Source: Lutibacter sp. B2
GTDB lineage: Bacteria > Bacillota > Clostridia > Peptostreptococcales > Thermotaleaceae
Direction: 5' to 3'
Assembly: GCA_015686845.1 (NCBI GenBank)
Contig: JADPRS010000002.1
Location: 1 to 64,000 of the forward strand
Length of the DNA: 64,000 nt
Shown: positions 35,236 to 44,296 of the stretch, piece after piece
How positions within the stretch are numbered: the stretch's first letter is position 1
Layout of the letters: every line of letters begins with the position of its first letter
Position numbers and translations under genes: made by a program
The notes under the pieces: generated by a model
Databases searched by the model: none
What the model saw: the letters and a program-made list of their open reading frames with translations, nothing else
Told to the model about the DNA's origin: nothing

Positions 35236-37134
35236 TTATTCTTTCAAAACCCGTACTTCTCCTACTCTTTTTGTAATCTTATTCTGATCTAAAAATTCTA
35301 ATAATGGTAATACATATTTTCTTGTAGTTTGAAGGCTATCCCTACATTGTGATAATGTAATAGAACCATTTTGTTTGATATGATCTAAAATCTGCTTAAT
35401 CGCATCTTGATAATTTTCCATATGAAATATAATATCCTCATTAATTTTTATCAATTCATTACGATCAATCATTGATTGCATAACTTGAAAACATTCTTTT
35501 GAATCATCCATTTCTTGTAAAGCTTCATCTATAGAAGGGGTACTAAACCTATTTTTCAAATACATATTTTCTAATTTTTCCTTTATTTTCTTCTGTTTTT
35601 CTGTGTAGCGTACTTTGAAATCTGCAAGTGCTATAAATTTGTTCTCTAATTTTAAAATTTTGTTTTCAGTAAAATAGTTGATCAAATCATCATATATCTT
35701 TATTTTTAAATTAGGCGTAATTTTATTTCTTAATTCTTCTCTTCCCATTCCACCTTTTAGTGGATACTCTTTGTGAAATAAAGTCAATATATTTATAATA
35801 CGTTCTTTTAAGTCTTGTAAATACAATTTATGTACGATTGTATTGTCCGAGAAAATTTCTACTTTATTTTCATTTATAAATTTTTCTATAATATTCTTCA
35901 CTTTCTCTATTTCTTCCCCGGTTTTCAATGCAAAAAAAGTAATTGTTTCAAACTTATTGCTACCTTTTTTTATTGTTTCTTCTATGATTTCTTCTATATC
36001 TCCTTGCTCTTTTATTTTCAAATGATCAATTATTTCATTTTTGTATCTTTTATGCTTAAAAGGTACCGAGTCTAAAATAATTCCTCCTCCAATGGTTTCC
36101 ATAGGTGAATAAAACCTGATTACAACATGGTCTCCTCTTTTTGCAACGATTTCTTCCTCTAGCCTTAACTGTGCATGACAGCTTTCTCCAGGATTCAATT
36201 CTTCTCTATCTAATAAAACAACCCTACACAAAACTTCACTTGTTCCATGATATAGTCTAACCCTACTTCTATTTTGTATCATTCTCTTAGACTTTTTCAA
36301 TAAATTCAGTTTTATATCTAACATCATGGTTGTCTTAAGTGCACCTTCTATGCTTAACACATCACCACGTTTAATCTCTTCTTTTTTTACATTTGCTAAA
36401 TTAATAGCCACTCGTTGTCCTGCATATGAGGTTTTTACACCCACTTCATGTACTTGTAAACTTCTTACTCTCGTTTGTATTCCCTCAGGATATATGGTAA
36501 CTTGATCTCCTTCATTAAGCATTCCTTCTATTTGCGTGCCTGTAACAACCGTTCCAAATCCAACAATCGTAAAGACTCTGTCTATAGGTAACCGAACTGG
36601 TAAATTACTATTTTTTGTCTCTGTTTCTTCCGTCATTTTGTCCATTAATTGAATTAAATTTTCTAATCCTTCTCCCTTTGTAGCGGATACTGGTACGATT
36701 GATGCATTTTCTAAAAAAGTACCAGCTACTTCTTCCCTTATATCTTCTTTTACTAACGCTAACCAATCTTGATCTACTAGATCCGTCTTTGTAAGGACTA
36801 TAATTCCTTTTTTAATATCTAAAATAGATAAAATATCTAAATGCTCCCTAGTTTGAGGCATAAATCCTTCATCCGCTGCAACAACCAATAATACGATATC
36901 AATGCCGCCAACTCCAGCAAGCATATTTTTAATAAATTTTTCATGGCCAGGAACATCAATGATTCCTGCACTTCTTTTACTTGGTAAAATAAATTGTGCA
37001 AATCCTAGTTCTATTGTAATTCCTCTCTTTTTTTCTTCTTTTAAGCGGTCAGGATCTGCTCCTGTTAATGCTTTAATTAATGTGGTTTTTCCATGATCAA
37101 TATGTCCTGCTGTTCCAATTATGACATTCTTCAA
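35236..37134 (-). CDS. selB: Selenocysteine-specific elongation factor
   Basis: Special EF-Tu-like GTPase that delivers Sec-tRNA-Sec to UGA codons next to a SECIS hairpin. The 632-residue protein starts MKNVIIGTAGHIDHGKTT (G1). It has DVPGHE (G3), LTKTD (G4), EF-Tu-like domains 2 and 3, and C-terminal winged-helix domains (about 370-632) that bind the mRNA hairpin. I chose TTG 37134, 8 nt after GAGG, one base beyond the selA stop; the GTG at 37143 lies in the ribosome-binding site. This tight coupling supports one selA-selB transcript. Confidence 0.96.
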   Translation of the reverse strand: MKNVIIGTAGHIDHGKTTLIKALTGADPDRLKEEKKRGITIELGFAQFILPSKRSAGIIDVPGHEKFIKNMLAGVGGIDIVLLVVAADEGFMPQTREHLDILSILDIKKGIIVLTKTDLVDQDWLALVKEDIREEVAGTFLENASIVPVSATKGEGLENLIQLMDKMTEETETKNSNLPVRLPIDRVFTIVGFGTVVTGTQIEGMLNEGDQVTIYPEGIQTRVRSLQVHEVGVKTSYAGQRVAINLANVKKEEIKRGDVLSIEGALKTTMMLDIKLNLLKKSKRMIQNRSRVRLYHGTSEVLCRVVLLDREELNPGESCHAQLRLEEEIVAKRGDHVVIRFYSPMETIGGGIILDSVPFKHKRYKNEIIDHLKIKEQGDIEEIIEETIKKGSNKFETITFFALKTGEEIEKVKNIIEKFINENKVEIFSDNTIVHKLYLQDLKERIINILTLFHKEYPLKGGMGREELRNKITPNLKIKIYDDLINYFTENKILKLENKFIALADFKVRYTEKQKKIKEKLENMYLKNRFSTPSIDEALQEMDDSKECFQVMQSMIDRNELIKINEDIIFHMENYQDAIKQILDHIKQNGSITLSQCRDSLQTTRKYVLPLLEFLDQNKITKRVGEVRVLKE

Positions 37135-37135
37135 T

Positions 37136-38557
37136 CTATTCACCTCTTTGCTGTTTGAATATATTCTTGAAACATTTCAAAATGATTTCAAATTCACTTT
37201 CTTTTATGGTTCTTACATCTATCAATATTTGATCTTCGTTAATTCTTGCAATGATGGGAATTTCATTATTTCTTAACATTTTTTCAAATTTATTTGCAGA
37301 TATATCCTGAGGTTTTATTTTAATCAATGTAGTTGGAAGCATTTCTAGTGGCATTGATCCTCCACCAACTTGAGAGTACCCTTTAACTTTCTCTATCGCA
37401 CATTGTTTAACTTCTTTTACCAAAAGTTCATATAAAATATTTGCTTTTTCTTCTATTTCATCTAACGTATATGTAATCATTCTTAAGGTTGGTATATCTT
37501 TTATAACTTCCTCTTCATTCAAGTATAATCTAAAAGTAGCTTCTAATGCAGCAAAGGTAAGCTTATCTACTCTAATGGCTCTAGTAAGTGGATTTTTTTT
37601 CATGTTATCTATATATTTTTTCTTTCCTATAATGATCCCTGCTTGTGGTCCTCCTAATAATTTATCTCCACTAAATGTTACAATATCTGCTCCTGCTTTA
37701 ACACTTTCCTGTACTGTCGGTTCTTTTGTTAATCCATATTTAGAAAAATCTATCAAAGTTCCACTTCCAATATCTTCTATAACAGGGGTATCATATTTTT
37801 CTCCGATCGATACCATTTCTTTCAATGAAACTTCTTTTGTAAAACCCAGTATTTTATAATTACTAGTATGTACTTTTAACAATATGGCCGTATCTTCATT
37901 TATTACATTTTCATAGTCAGAAATATGAGTTTTATTGGTAGTTCCAACCTCGACAAGTTTTGCTCCACTTTGTTCCATTACATCAGGAATTCTAAAAGCC
38001 CCCCCTATTTCTACTAGCTGTCCACGAGATACGACCACTTCTTTTTCTTTTGCTAATGTACTTAATACAAGCATAACTGCAGCAGCATTATTATTTACTA
38101 CCATAGCAGATTCGGCTCCCGTCAACTTCGTTATAACTTCTTCAATATGGGCATATCTTGATCCTCTTTTTCCAGTATTTACATCGAATTCTAGTGTAGA
38201 ATAGTTATTAGCTACATTCCAAATATCTTCTTTGATCTTATCACTCAATAATGCTCGTCCTAAATTTGTATGAAGAACTACTCCAGTTGCATTAATTACC
38301 CTTCTTAAATTCATTCTATTTTTCTTTTCTATATCCATAATTATATTATTTATTAATTCCACATGCTCTATTTTAAAATTATCAATATTTTTCTCCGTTA
38401 AGTTAATAATATCCGTTCTAATTTTATCAATATTTTCTCTAGCAGCTTCTAAAATAATGCCCCTTGCTACTTTGCTAAATAAGCTTTTAATTTTTTCATC
38501 GTTCAATAAATCATCAATCTTGGGTATCAAACTAAATAAATCCTTTTTAGTAGTCAT
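37136..38557 (-). CDS. selA: L-seryl-tRNA(Sec) selenium transferase
   Basis: PLP-dependent decameric enzyme converting Ser-tRNA-Sec to Sec-tRNA-Sec with selenophosphate. The 473 residues show NATGVVLHTNLGRA (about 86-99), RGSRYAH, the SGDKLLGGPQAGI block with the PLP-binding lysine (about 284), and RAIRVDK. ATG 38557 is 8 nt after GGGAG; an upstream GTG (38566) lies on it. It is followed by selB with 1 nt between. A TATAAT with extended TG lies upstream. Confidence 0.97.
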   Translation of the reverse strand: MTTKKDLFSLIPKIDDLLNDEKIKSLFSKVARGIILEAARENIDKIRTDIINLTEKNIDNFKIEHVELINNIIMDIEKKNRMNLRRVINATGVVLHTNLGRALLSDKIKEDIWNVANNYSTLEFDVNTGKRGSRYAHIEEVITKLTGAESAMVVNNNAAAVMLVLSTLAKEKEVVVSRGQLVEIGGAFRIPDVMEQSGAKLVEVGTTNKTHISDYENVINEDTAILLKVHTSNYKILGFTKEVSLKEMVSIGEKYDTPVIEDIGSGTLIDFSKYGLTKEPTVQESVKAGADIVTFSGDKLLGGPQAGIIIGKKKYIDNMKKNPLTRAIRVDKLTFAALEATFRLYLNEEEVIKDIPTLRMITYTLDEIEEKANILYELLVKEVKQCAIEKVKGYSQVGGGSMPLEMLPTTLIKIKPQDISANKFEKMLRNNEIPIIARINEDQILIDVRTIKESEFEIILKCFKNIFKQQRGE

Positions 38558-38588
38558 GCTTACCACTCCCGTTTGATTATTTTATAAA

Positions 38589-38597
38589 ATTATATCA
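38589..38597 (-). promoter_or_regulatory. Extended -10 promoter candidate for selA-selB
   Basis: Minus-strand TGATATAAT (TG at 38596-38597, TATAAT at 38589-38594), about 32 nt upstream of the selA start. The -35 region (TTAAAG) is weak, as is usual for extended -10 promoters. Confidence 0.45.
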
Positions 38598-38670
38598 TAT
38601 TTCATCTAAACCTTTAAATTTTTCTTCAAAAACATTACTAAAATAACAATAATAGTATATAATATATATA

Positions 38671-38695
38671 TACAGAATGTTATAAATTTTCTGTA
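38671..38695 (+). repeat. Inverted repeat before the AGCS symporter gene
   Basis: Arms TACAGAA/TTCTGTA with 11 nt between, ending 23 nt before the ATG, in the divergent selA/symporter region. It could be an operator or leader hairpin; no known regulator motif is recognised. Confidence 0.35.
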
Positions 38696-38718
38696 CAATA
38701 AAATAAAGGAGGGTTTTT

Positions 38719-40116
38719 ATGAATAGCTTTACGAATCTAGTTGGCATAATAGGTAGCTTTGCTTGGGGTCCAATTATGATTGTGCTTTTAGTTGGAACTG
38801 GTTTAGTTCTAACCCTAGGTACAAGAGTAGTACAATTTAGGAAACTTGTATATGCATTTAAACTTTTATTCTCAAAAGACCATACTGGCGATGGTGATAT
38901 TACTCCTTTCCAAGCTCTTATGACTTCTTTAGCTGCTACGATAGGAACTGGTAATATTGCAGGAGTTGCTACAGCCATTGCCGTAGGTGGTCCAGGTTCT
39001 ATTTTCTGGATGTGGGTTACTGCTGCTGTTGGCGGTGCTACAAAATTTGGTGAAGCATTACTTGCAGTAAAATATAGGATTACAAATGAAAAAGGTGAAC
39101 AATCCGGTGGTCCTATGTATTATGCTAGTATAGGTATGGAAGATAAATATGGTGGAAACTGGAAATGGTTAGGATGGGCTTTTGCATTTTTCGGATTTAT
39201 CGCTTCTTTTGGAATTGGTAATATGGTTCAATCTAATTCAGTTGCTTCTGCTTTAAATAGTTCTATGGGGATTTCTACTTCAATCTCTGGTATCATTATC
39301 GCAATCGCTACTGGTTTGGTAGTTGTTGGCGGAATCAAAAGTATAGGTAAAGTTACTGAAAAAATTGTACCTGTAATGGCTGTAATTTATGTTATTGGTG
39401 CTCTCATTGTATTATTATCTAACGCATCACAAATTCCTGTAGCTTTTGGAATGATCTTTTCAAATGCCTTTAACGCTACTGCTGTTGGTGGTGGACTTAT
39501 AGGTACTGTTATTCGTATGGGTGTTGCTCGTGGTGTATTTTCAAATGAAGCAGGACTTGGTAGTGCGCCTATTGCACATGCGGCTTCTAAAAATAATGAT
39601 CCTGTAAAACAAGGTATTATTGGTTCATTAGGATCTTTTCTAGATACACTTGTTGTCTGTACAATGACCGCTTTAGTTATATTAGTATCTGGTCTTGTTA
39701 AAATTGGTGGAGATGGTTTAATGTCTATTACAGTTGATCCATCTACTGGTGAATCATTTACTGGTGCAGCTTTAACAGCAACAGCATTCAGTGAGGCTCT
39801 TCCAGGTTTTGGTGCTTTTATCGTTTCTTTCGGGTTAGTATTCTTTGCTTTTTCCACAATATTAGGATGGTATTATTATGGCTCTAAGTGCCTCGAATAT
39901 ATAGCTGGCGTAAACGCTATTAACATTTACAAATGGCTATGGGTAATTCTTACTTTTGTAGGTGCAACAATGAAAATAGGTCTTGTTTGGGATTTATCAG
40001 ATGCATTTAATGGCTTAATGGCTATTCCAAACTTAATTGCATTGCTTGCACTCAGTCCTATTATATTTAAAATGACGAAGGAATATGAAAAAAAGCAAAT
40101 CGAAAAAATTAATTAA
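38719..40116 (+). CDS. Sodium:alanine/glycine symporter (AGCS family)
   Basis: Integral membrane carrier importing alanine or glycine with Na+. The 465 residues have about 11 hydrophobic segments. Family blocks include FQALMTSLAATIGTGNIAGVA (about 72-92), GGPMYY and GRTIVF-like segments, here seen as GVARGVFSNEAGLGSAPIAHA (about 268-288). A strong GGAGG is 7 nt before the ATG. It lies alone on the plus strand between selA and selD, with a bidirectional terminator after it. The exact substrate is not resolved. Confidence 0.93.
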   Translation: MNSFTNLVGIIGSFAWGPIMIVLLVGTGLVLTLGTRVVQFRKLVYAFKLLFSKDHTGDGDITPFQALMTSLAATIGTGNIAGVATAIAVGGPGSIFWMWVTAAVGGATKFGEALLAVKYRITNEKGEQSGGPMYYASIGMEDKYGGNWKWLGWAFAFFGFIASFGIGNMVQSNSVASALNSSMGISTSISGIIIAIATGLVVVGGIKSIGKVTEKIVPVMAVIYVIGALIVLLSNASQIPVAFGMIFSNAFNATAVGGGLIGTVIRMGVARGVFSNEAGLGSAPIAHAASKNNDPVKQGIIGSLGSFLDTLVVCTMTALVILVSGLVKIGGDGLMSITVDPSTGESFTGAALTATAFSEALPGFGAFIVSFGLVFFAFSTILGWYYYGSKCLEYIAGVNAINIYKWLWVILTFVGATMKIGLVWDLSDAFNGLMAIPNLIALLALSPIIFKMTKEYEKKQIEKIN

Positions 40117-40146
40117 AATAAGGCATCCTTCTGGATGCCTTATTTT
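40115..40146. terminator. Bidirectional terminator between the symporter and selD
   Basis: A perfect 14-bp stem (AAAATAAGGCATCC arms) with a TTCT loop, overlapping both convergent stop regions. Confidence 0.92.
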
Positions 40147-41174
40147 ACATATATAAACTTTTCTTGTTTTTCTATAACCTCTCCAACTACTGCAAATTCC
40201 GTAGTAAGATTTTCATTATAATAATTGACAAAATCATTTACTTTCTCTTTATCAACAGAAATCAACAATCCTCCAGACGTTTGAGGATCATATAAAATAT
40301 CTTTTATGTAAGTTGAAACTGTAGATTCAAATTCTATATCTTTCCCTACATATTTTTCATTGGCATAGGCGCCTGCAGGAATTAATCCCATTTTAGCATT
40401 TTCAATTACACCTTCAAGAATGGGTAGTTTATTAGATTGAATTACAAAAGATACCTCACTAGCCTTTGACATTTCTACCCCATGTCCTAAAAATCCAAAA
40501 CCAGTAATGTCAGTACAAGAATTTGCTCCTATTTTTTCCATTGCATCAGCAGCTACATTATTTAAGTTAGCCATTACATACATAGCCTTTTTTGTAAAAT
40601 CATCAGATAATATTCCAGCTTTTATTGCAGTGTTTAAGATACCTACACCTAAGGGCTTTGTTAATATCAGCACATCTCCAGGCTTAGATAAATTATTACT
40701 CATTACTTTTTCTGGTGAAATAATCCCTGTAACAGATAATCCATATTTAGGTTCATTATCATCTACACTATGTCCACCTACTAAAAGGGCTCCTGCCTCT
40801 TTTACTTTATCTGCACCACCCTTTAAAATTTGTCCAAGTATGTCCATAGACAAACAAGTAGGAAAACATACTATATTCATAGCTACTATAGGTTTTCCGC
40901 CCATTGCATAAACATCACTTAATGAATTTGCTGCTGCAATCTGTCCAAACATATATGGATCATCAACGATTGGCGTAAAAAAATCTAAGGTTTGTATAAT
41001 TGCCGTATGATCATCTAATTTATATACAGCAGCATCATCTGAATTTTCTAATCCTACTAATAAATTTTCATGCTCTATTTTTGGTAAATGACACAAAACT
41101 TGTGCCAAGGCTTCTGGGCCAATTTTAGCCGCTCAACCTGAACTTCTCGTCATCTCTGTTAATCTTTTAGACAA
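40140..41174 (-). CDS. selD: Selenophosphate synthetase with in-frame UGA (selenoprotein)
   Basis: Makes selenophosphate from selenide and ATP for SelA and for selenouridine. The gene is longer than an ordinary frame search suggests. From TTG 41174, with GGAGGGG 6 nt upstream, it reads 13 codons, then TGA (41133-41135), then continues AAKIGPEALAQVL to 40140. The TGA is read as selenocysteine 14, in the place of the catalytic Cys of E. coli SelD, with the partner Lys at 17. Further blocks are SDDAAVYK, FFTPIVDDPY, GGHSVDD and LYDPQTSGGLL. It follows comEA by 27 nt. Without suppression it would make a 13-residue peptide. Confidence 0.95.
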
Positions 41175-41201
41175 CTGATCCCCCTCCATTCCATAATAAC
41201 C

Positions 41202-41813
41202 TTACTGTGTTCTAATATGTTCTTCTATACTTTTAAATTTTTTATCTCCTATACCAGCTACATTCATTATATCACGAACATCTTTAAACCTTCCATTTTT
41301 TTCTCTATACTCTACAATTCTCTTTGCAAGGACACTCCCTACGCCATCTAACACTTGTAGTTCTGTATCAGAAGCAGCATTAATATTTATTTTTTTAGAA
41401 CTTGTTTTCGCATTCCTTTCATTACAGACATCTTCACTAGCTTCCCCTATTTTCGGAATATAGATTTGTTCACCATCTTCTAATACCCTAGCTAAATTTA
41501 CACATTTTCTATCAGCAGTAGGTAATATTCCTCCTGCTAAGTTTATTGCATCTATTAATCTTGCCCCCTCATCCAACTCAATTACTCCAGAATTTTTCAC
41601 TTCTCCACATAGATCAACCATAATATGTTTGCCTATTTTCTCTTCTTCAATTTCTTTATTAACTTGTACCTCTTCCTCATCTTCATCATCCTCTATTTTT
41701 TCATATACAATATCACTTGACATATTTTTATGATAAGTTACGCCCATAGATAAACAAATAAAAATCGTCAAAACTCCTACTATAATAAATTTATATTTTT
41801 TATTTTTTTCCAT
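41202..41813 (-). CDS. comEA: ComEA-like helix-hairpin-helix DNA-binding protein
   Basis: A 203-residue membrane-anchored DNA-binding protein. It has an N-terminal hydrophobic segment (about 8-24), an acidic linker (EDDEDEEEVQVN), and an SLBB-type domain (about 65-120, DLCGEVKNSGVIELDEGARL). The C-terminal helix-hairpin-helix pair is NINAASDTELQVLDGVG and IMNAVGIGDKKF-like (here NVAGIGDKKF). ComEA binds incoming DNA at the cell surface in competent bacteria; many clostridia keep it without proven competence. ATG 41813 has GTAGGGG just upstream. Confidence 0.88.
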   Translation of the reverse strand: MEKNKKYKFIIVGVLTIFICLSMGVTYHKNMSSDIVYEKIEDDEDEEEVQVNKEIEEEKIGKHIMVDLCGEVKNSGVIELDEGARLIDAINLAGGILPTADRKCVNLARVLEDGEQIYIPKIGEASEDVCNERNAKTSSKKININAASDTELQVLDGVGSVLAKRIVEYREKNGRFKDVRDIMNVAGIGDKKFKSIEEHIRTQ

Positions 41814-42004
41814 ATTTTCCCCTACTTTCAAATTCCATTATCCTCTTATTATTTTTCAGGTTATCTATAAATTATTCATTATAATTGTATAAATATTTTA
41901 TTTTTATACACAAATATGTTTTTTTCATAAATTTTTCTTAAATTTCTTTTTATTTTTTGTTATACTAGTAAAGTAACTTTAATTTTAGCATAAGAGGTGA
42001 CTTG

Positions 42005-43372
42005 ATGAAAAAAATAATAACTATTTTACTAAGCATTTTAATAATTACTTCTAATTCCCTTCCCCTAACTGTATATGCAACTACATCACCTCCATCCATT
42101 ACTGCTCCTTCTGGTATATTAATGGATGCGGATACAGGAGCTATATTATATGAAAAAAATATTCATGAACAAATGTATCCAGCTAGTACAACAAAAATTA
42201 TGACTGCTATTTTGACACTCGAGTATGGAAATCTAAATGATGTTGTAACCATAGATAATAAAACTCCATTTACAGATGGAAGTCGAATTTATCTTATGGA
42301 AGGAGAACAACTAACGGTAGAACAACTTCTTTATTCTCTTTTAATTGAATCAGCAAATGATTCAGCAGTTGCATTAGCAAAATATGTATCTGGCAGTGTT
42401 GATGAATTTACAAAACTTATGAATAAAAGAGCAAAAGAACTTGGAGCACTACATACAAATTTTGAAAATCCAAACGGATTACCTAATGAAAATCATGTTA
42501 CAACGGCTTATGACTTAGCTATGATCGGAAAACATGCTATGACAATTACAAAATTAAGAGAAATCGTTAAAACGGTAAGATATGAAATTCCACCTACTAA
42601 TAAACAAACGATCACCAGATATTTTAAGAATCATAATCGCTTTGTTTCTGGAACGAGTAGTAGAGACAAAATGGATTATAACGGTAAAACCATTAATATA
42701 AAATACGATATTATAGATGGAATAAAAACTGGCTATACAAATATAGCAAGACAATGTCTTGTTACTTCTGCAATGAAAGATGGGCATAGATTAATAAGTG
42801 TTGTCCTAAAAACGGAAGGAAAAAATGTATATTCTGATTCAAGAACACTGATTGATTATGGTTTTGAAAACTTTAAATTCATTAAATTAGTGGATGCTAA
42901 TAAAAAAATAAAAACAGTAGAAATCCAAGAGGGAACTCTTCCTACCATAGATTTAGTAACTAAAAACGAACTATATAAAGCAGTTTCAAAAGAAAATGCT
43001 AATCTCCCTTTAGAAAAAACAGTAGAAATTAATAAAGAAATTAAAGCGCCTATCAAAAAAGGGGATGTCCTTGGAAAAATACTATACAAAGTTAGCTCAA
43101 CTAATTTTGGTGAAATAGAATTAATTGCATCACAGTCTGTCCCTATAAAAGAAAAGAGTTTCTTAGTAAAAATTTTTAATGGAAAAAATTTTTTACGTTT
43201 TGTCCTATTTTTAATATTTGTATTTTTAGCATGGAGATCTATTGTAACTTTTTTCAGATTTAAAAGAAGCAATATGAAACAACTACGAAAAAAGAAATAT
43301 CATAAAAAACATACTAAATATGATTTTTCTAAGAAGTCTATGGATCTAAAATATAAAAATTTCAAGAAATAA
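42005..43372 (+). CDS. dacF: D-alanyl-D-alanine carboxypeptidase (DacF-type)
   Basis: Low-molecular-weight penicillin-binding protein that trims pentapeptide side chains in the wall or spore cortex. The 455 residues include a signal peptide (about 1-27) and the serine-peptidase motifs STTK (Ser61 to Lys64), SAN (116-118) and KTG (about 241-243). A PBP5-like C-terminal beta domain follows. Unusually, a transmembrane segment (about 399-416) is followed by a very basic tail of about 38 residues (KRSNMKQLRKKKYHKK). ATG 42005 is 7 nt after GAGG; the TTG one codon earlier is less likely. It is convergent with sdaAA. Confidence 0.93.
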   Translation: MKKIITILLSILIITSNSLPLTVYATTSPPSITAPSGILMDADTGAILYEKNIHEQMYPASTTKIMTAILTLEYGNLNDVVTIDNKTPFTDGSRIYLMEGEQLTVEQLLYSLLIESANDSAVALAKYVSGSVDEFTKLMNKRAKELGALHTNFENPNGLPNENHVTTAYDLAMIGKHAMTITKLREIVKTVRYEIPPTNKQTITRYFKNHNRFVSGTSSRDKMDYNGKTINIKYDIIDGIKTGYTNIARQCLVTSAMKDGHRLISVVLKTEGKNVYSDSRTLIDYGFENFKFIKLVDANKKIKTVEIQEGTLPTIDLVTKNELYKAVSKENANLPLEKTVEINKEIKAPIKKGDVLGKILYKVSSTNFGEIELIASQSVPIKEKSFLVKIFNGKNFLRFVLFLIFVFLAWRSIVTFFRFKRSNMKQLRKKKYHKKHTKYDFSKKSMDLKYKNFKK

Positions 43373-43404
43373 ATGAGCGTCAGCATGCTGACGCTCATTT
43401 ATTT
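43367..43404. terminator. Palindromic bidirectional terminator between dacF and sdaAA
   Basis: A perfect 38-nt palindrome (19-nt arms starting AAATAAATGAGCG) covers both stop codons, TAA of dacF and of sdaAA. Confidence 0.9.
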
Positions 43405-44283
43405 CTTTGAAAAAATTTGTTTTTTTATTCTTATGCCTGTTGGCGTTGCAGCTAAACCTCCTAAGGCAGTTTCTCTTAATTCACAAGGAAGGCTTTTTCC
43501 TACCTTATACATAGCTTCAACTACTTCATCAAAAGGAATTACGCTTTTGACTCCTGCAAGTGCCATATCTGAACATATAAAAGCATTTGCTACCCCAATA
43601 GCATTTCTCTTTACACAAGGTACTTCTACAAGTCCTGCAAGAGGGTCACAAACCAATCCTAATATGTTTTTAATCGTCATAGCAGCTGCATCTAATGCTT
43701 GTTCAGGACTACCTCCTAAAAGTTCAACAAGGGCACTAGCAGCCATTGCTGCTGCAGCACCAGTTTCAGCTTGACACCCGCCTTCTGCACCTGCAACAGT
43801 GGCATTTTTTGTAATAATATATCCAATTGCTGATGCAGTAAATAGAGCTTTACTTAATTGATCATCGGATATATGAAAATCTTCTCCTACTGTAACCAAT
43901 GCAGCCGGTAAAATTCCACTTGACCCAGCTGTTGGAGCTGCTACAATCTGTCCCATAGAAGCATTTACTTCTAATACTGCAACCGCACTTGCCACTGCCT
44001 TATTCATTCTTTTTCCTGATACAGTTTTTTCATTCTCATATCTTTCTCTTATTAACTTTGCATCTCCACCTACTAATCCACTAACAGACTTAACATCCTC
44101 ATATAGACCTTTCTTAATTGAATTTTTCATAATATTTAAATTCTCTTTCATATAATTCAGAATGGCCTCTCTATCTAACTGTGAATTTTCCACTTCTCTT
44201 TCAATCATTATTTCCCATATTTTTTTATTCGATTCATTGCAAATTTTTGATAATTCTACACCATTGCTAAACTCCGTAAGCAT
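43399..44283 (-). CDS. sdaAA: L-serine dehydratase, iron-sulfur type, alpha subunit
   Basis: Catalytic alpha subunit of the two-subunit [4Fe-4S] serine dehydratase, deaminating serine to pyruvate. The 294 residues contain the GASMGQ-like substrate loop (here NASMGQIVAAPTAGSSGILP, about 102-121) and the cluster-binding cysteines in EGGCQAE (about 168-174), LVCDPLAG and VPCVKRN (about 209-225). It lies 13 nt after the beta subunit gene. Oxygen-sensitive enzymes of this kind suit an anaerobe. Confidence 0.96.
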   Translation of the reverse strand: MLTEFSNGVELSKICNESNKKIWEIMIEREVENSQLDREAILNYMKENLNIMKNSIKKGLYEDVKSVSGLVGGDAKLIRERYENEKTVSGKRMNKAVASAVAVLEVNASMGQIVAAPTAGSSGILPAALVTVGEDFHISDDQLSKALFTASAIGYIITKNATVAGAEGGCQAETGAAAAMAASALVELLGGSPEQALDAAAMTIKNILGLVCDPLAGLVEVPCVKRNAIGVANAFICSDMALAGVKSVIPFDEVVEAMYKVGKSLPCELRETALGGLAATPTGIRIKKQIFSKK

Positions 44284-44296
44284 ACTTTCACATCCC

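Noticed and set aside
38595-38978. 127-residue minus-strand frame between selA and the symporter
   Set aside because: Mostly antisense to the symporter gene, with low-complexity AT-rich translation at its end and no family resemblance.
39387-39857. 156-residue minus-strand frame inside the symporter gene
   Set aside because: Entirely antisense to a well-supported membrane protein; proline/alanine-rich translation is typical of a shadow frame.
41108-41174. A frameshift or nonsense mutation in selD
   Set aside because: The stop is TGA at exactly the catalytic position, flanked by conserved SelD sequence, in a genome with selA, selB and selC; selenocysteine is the better explanation.
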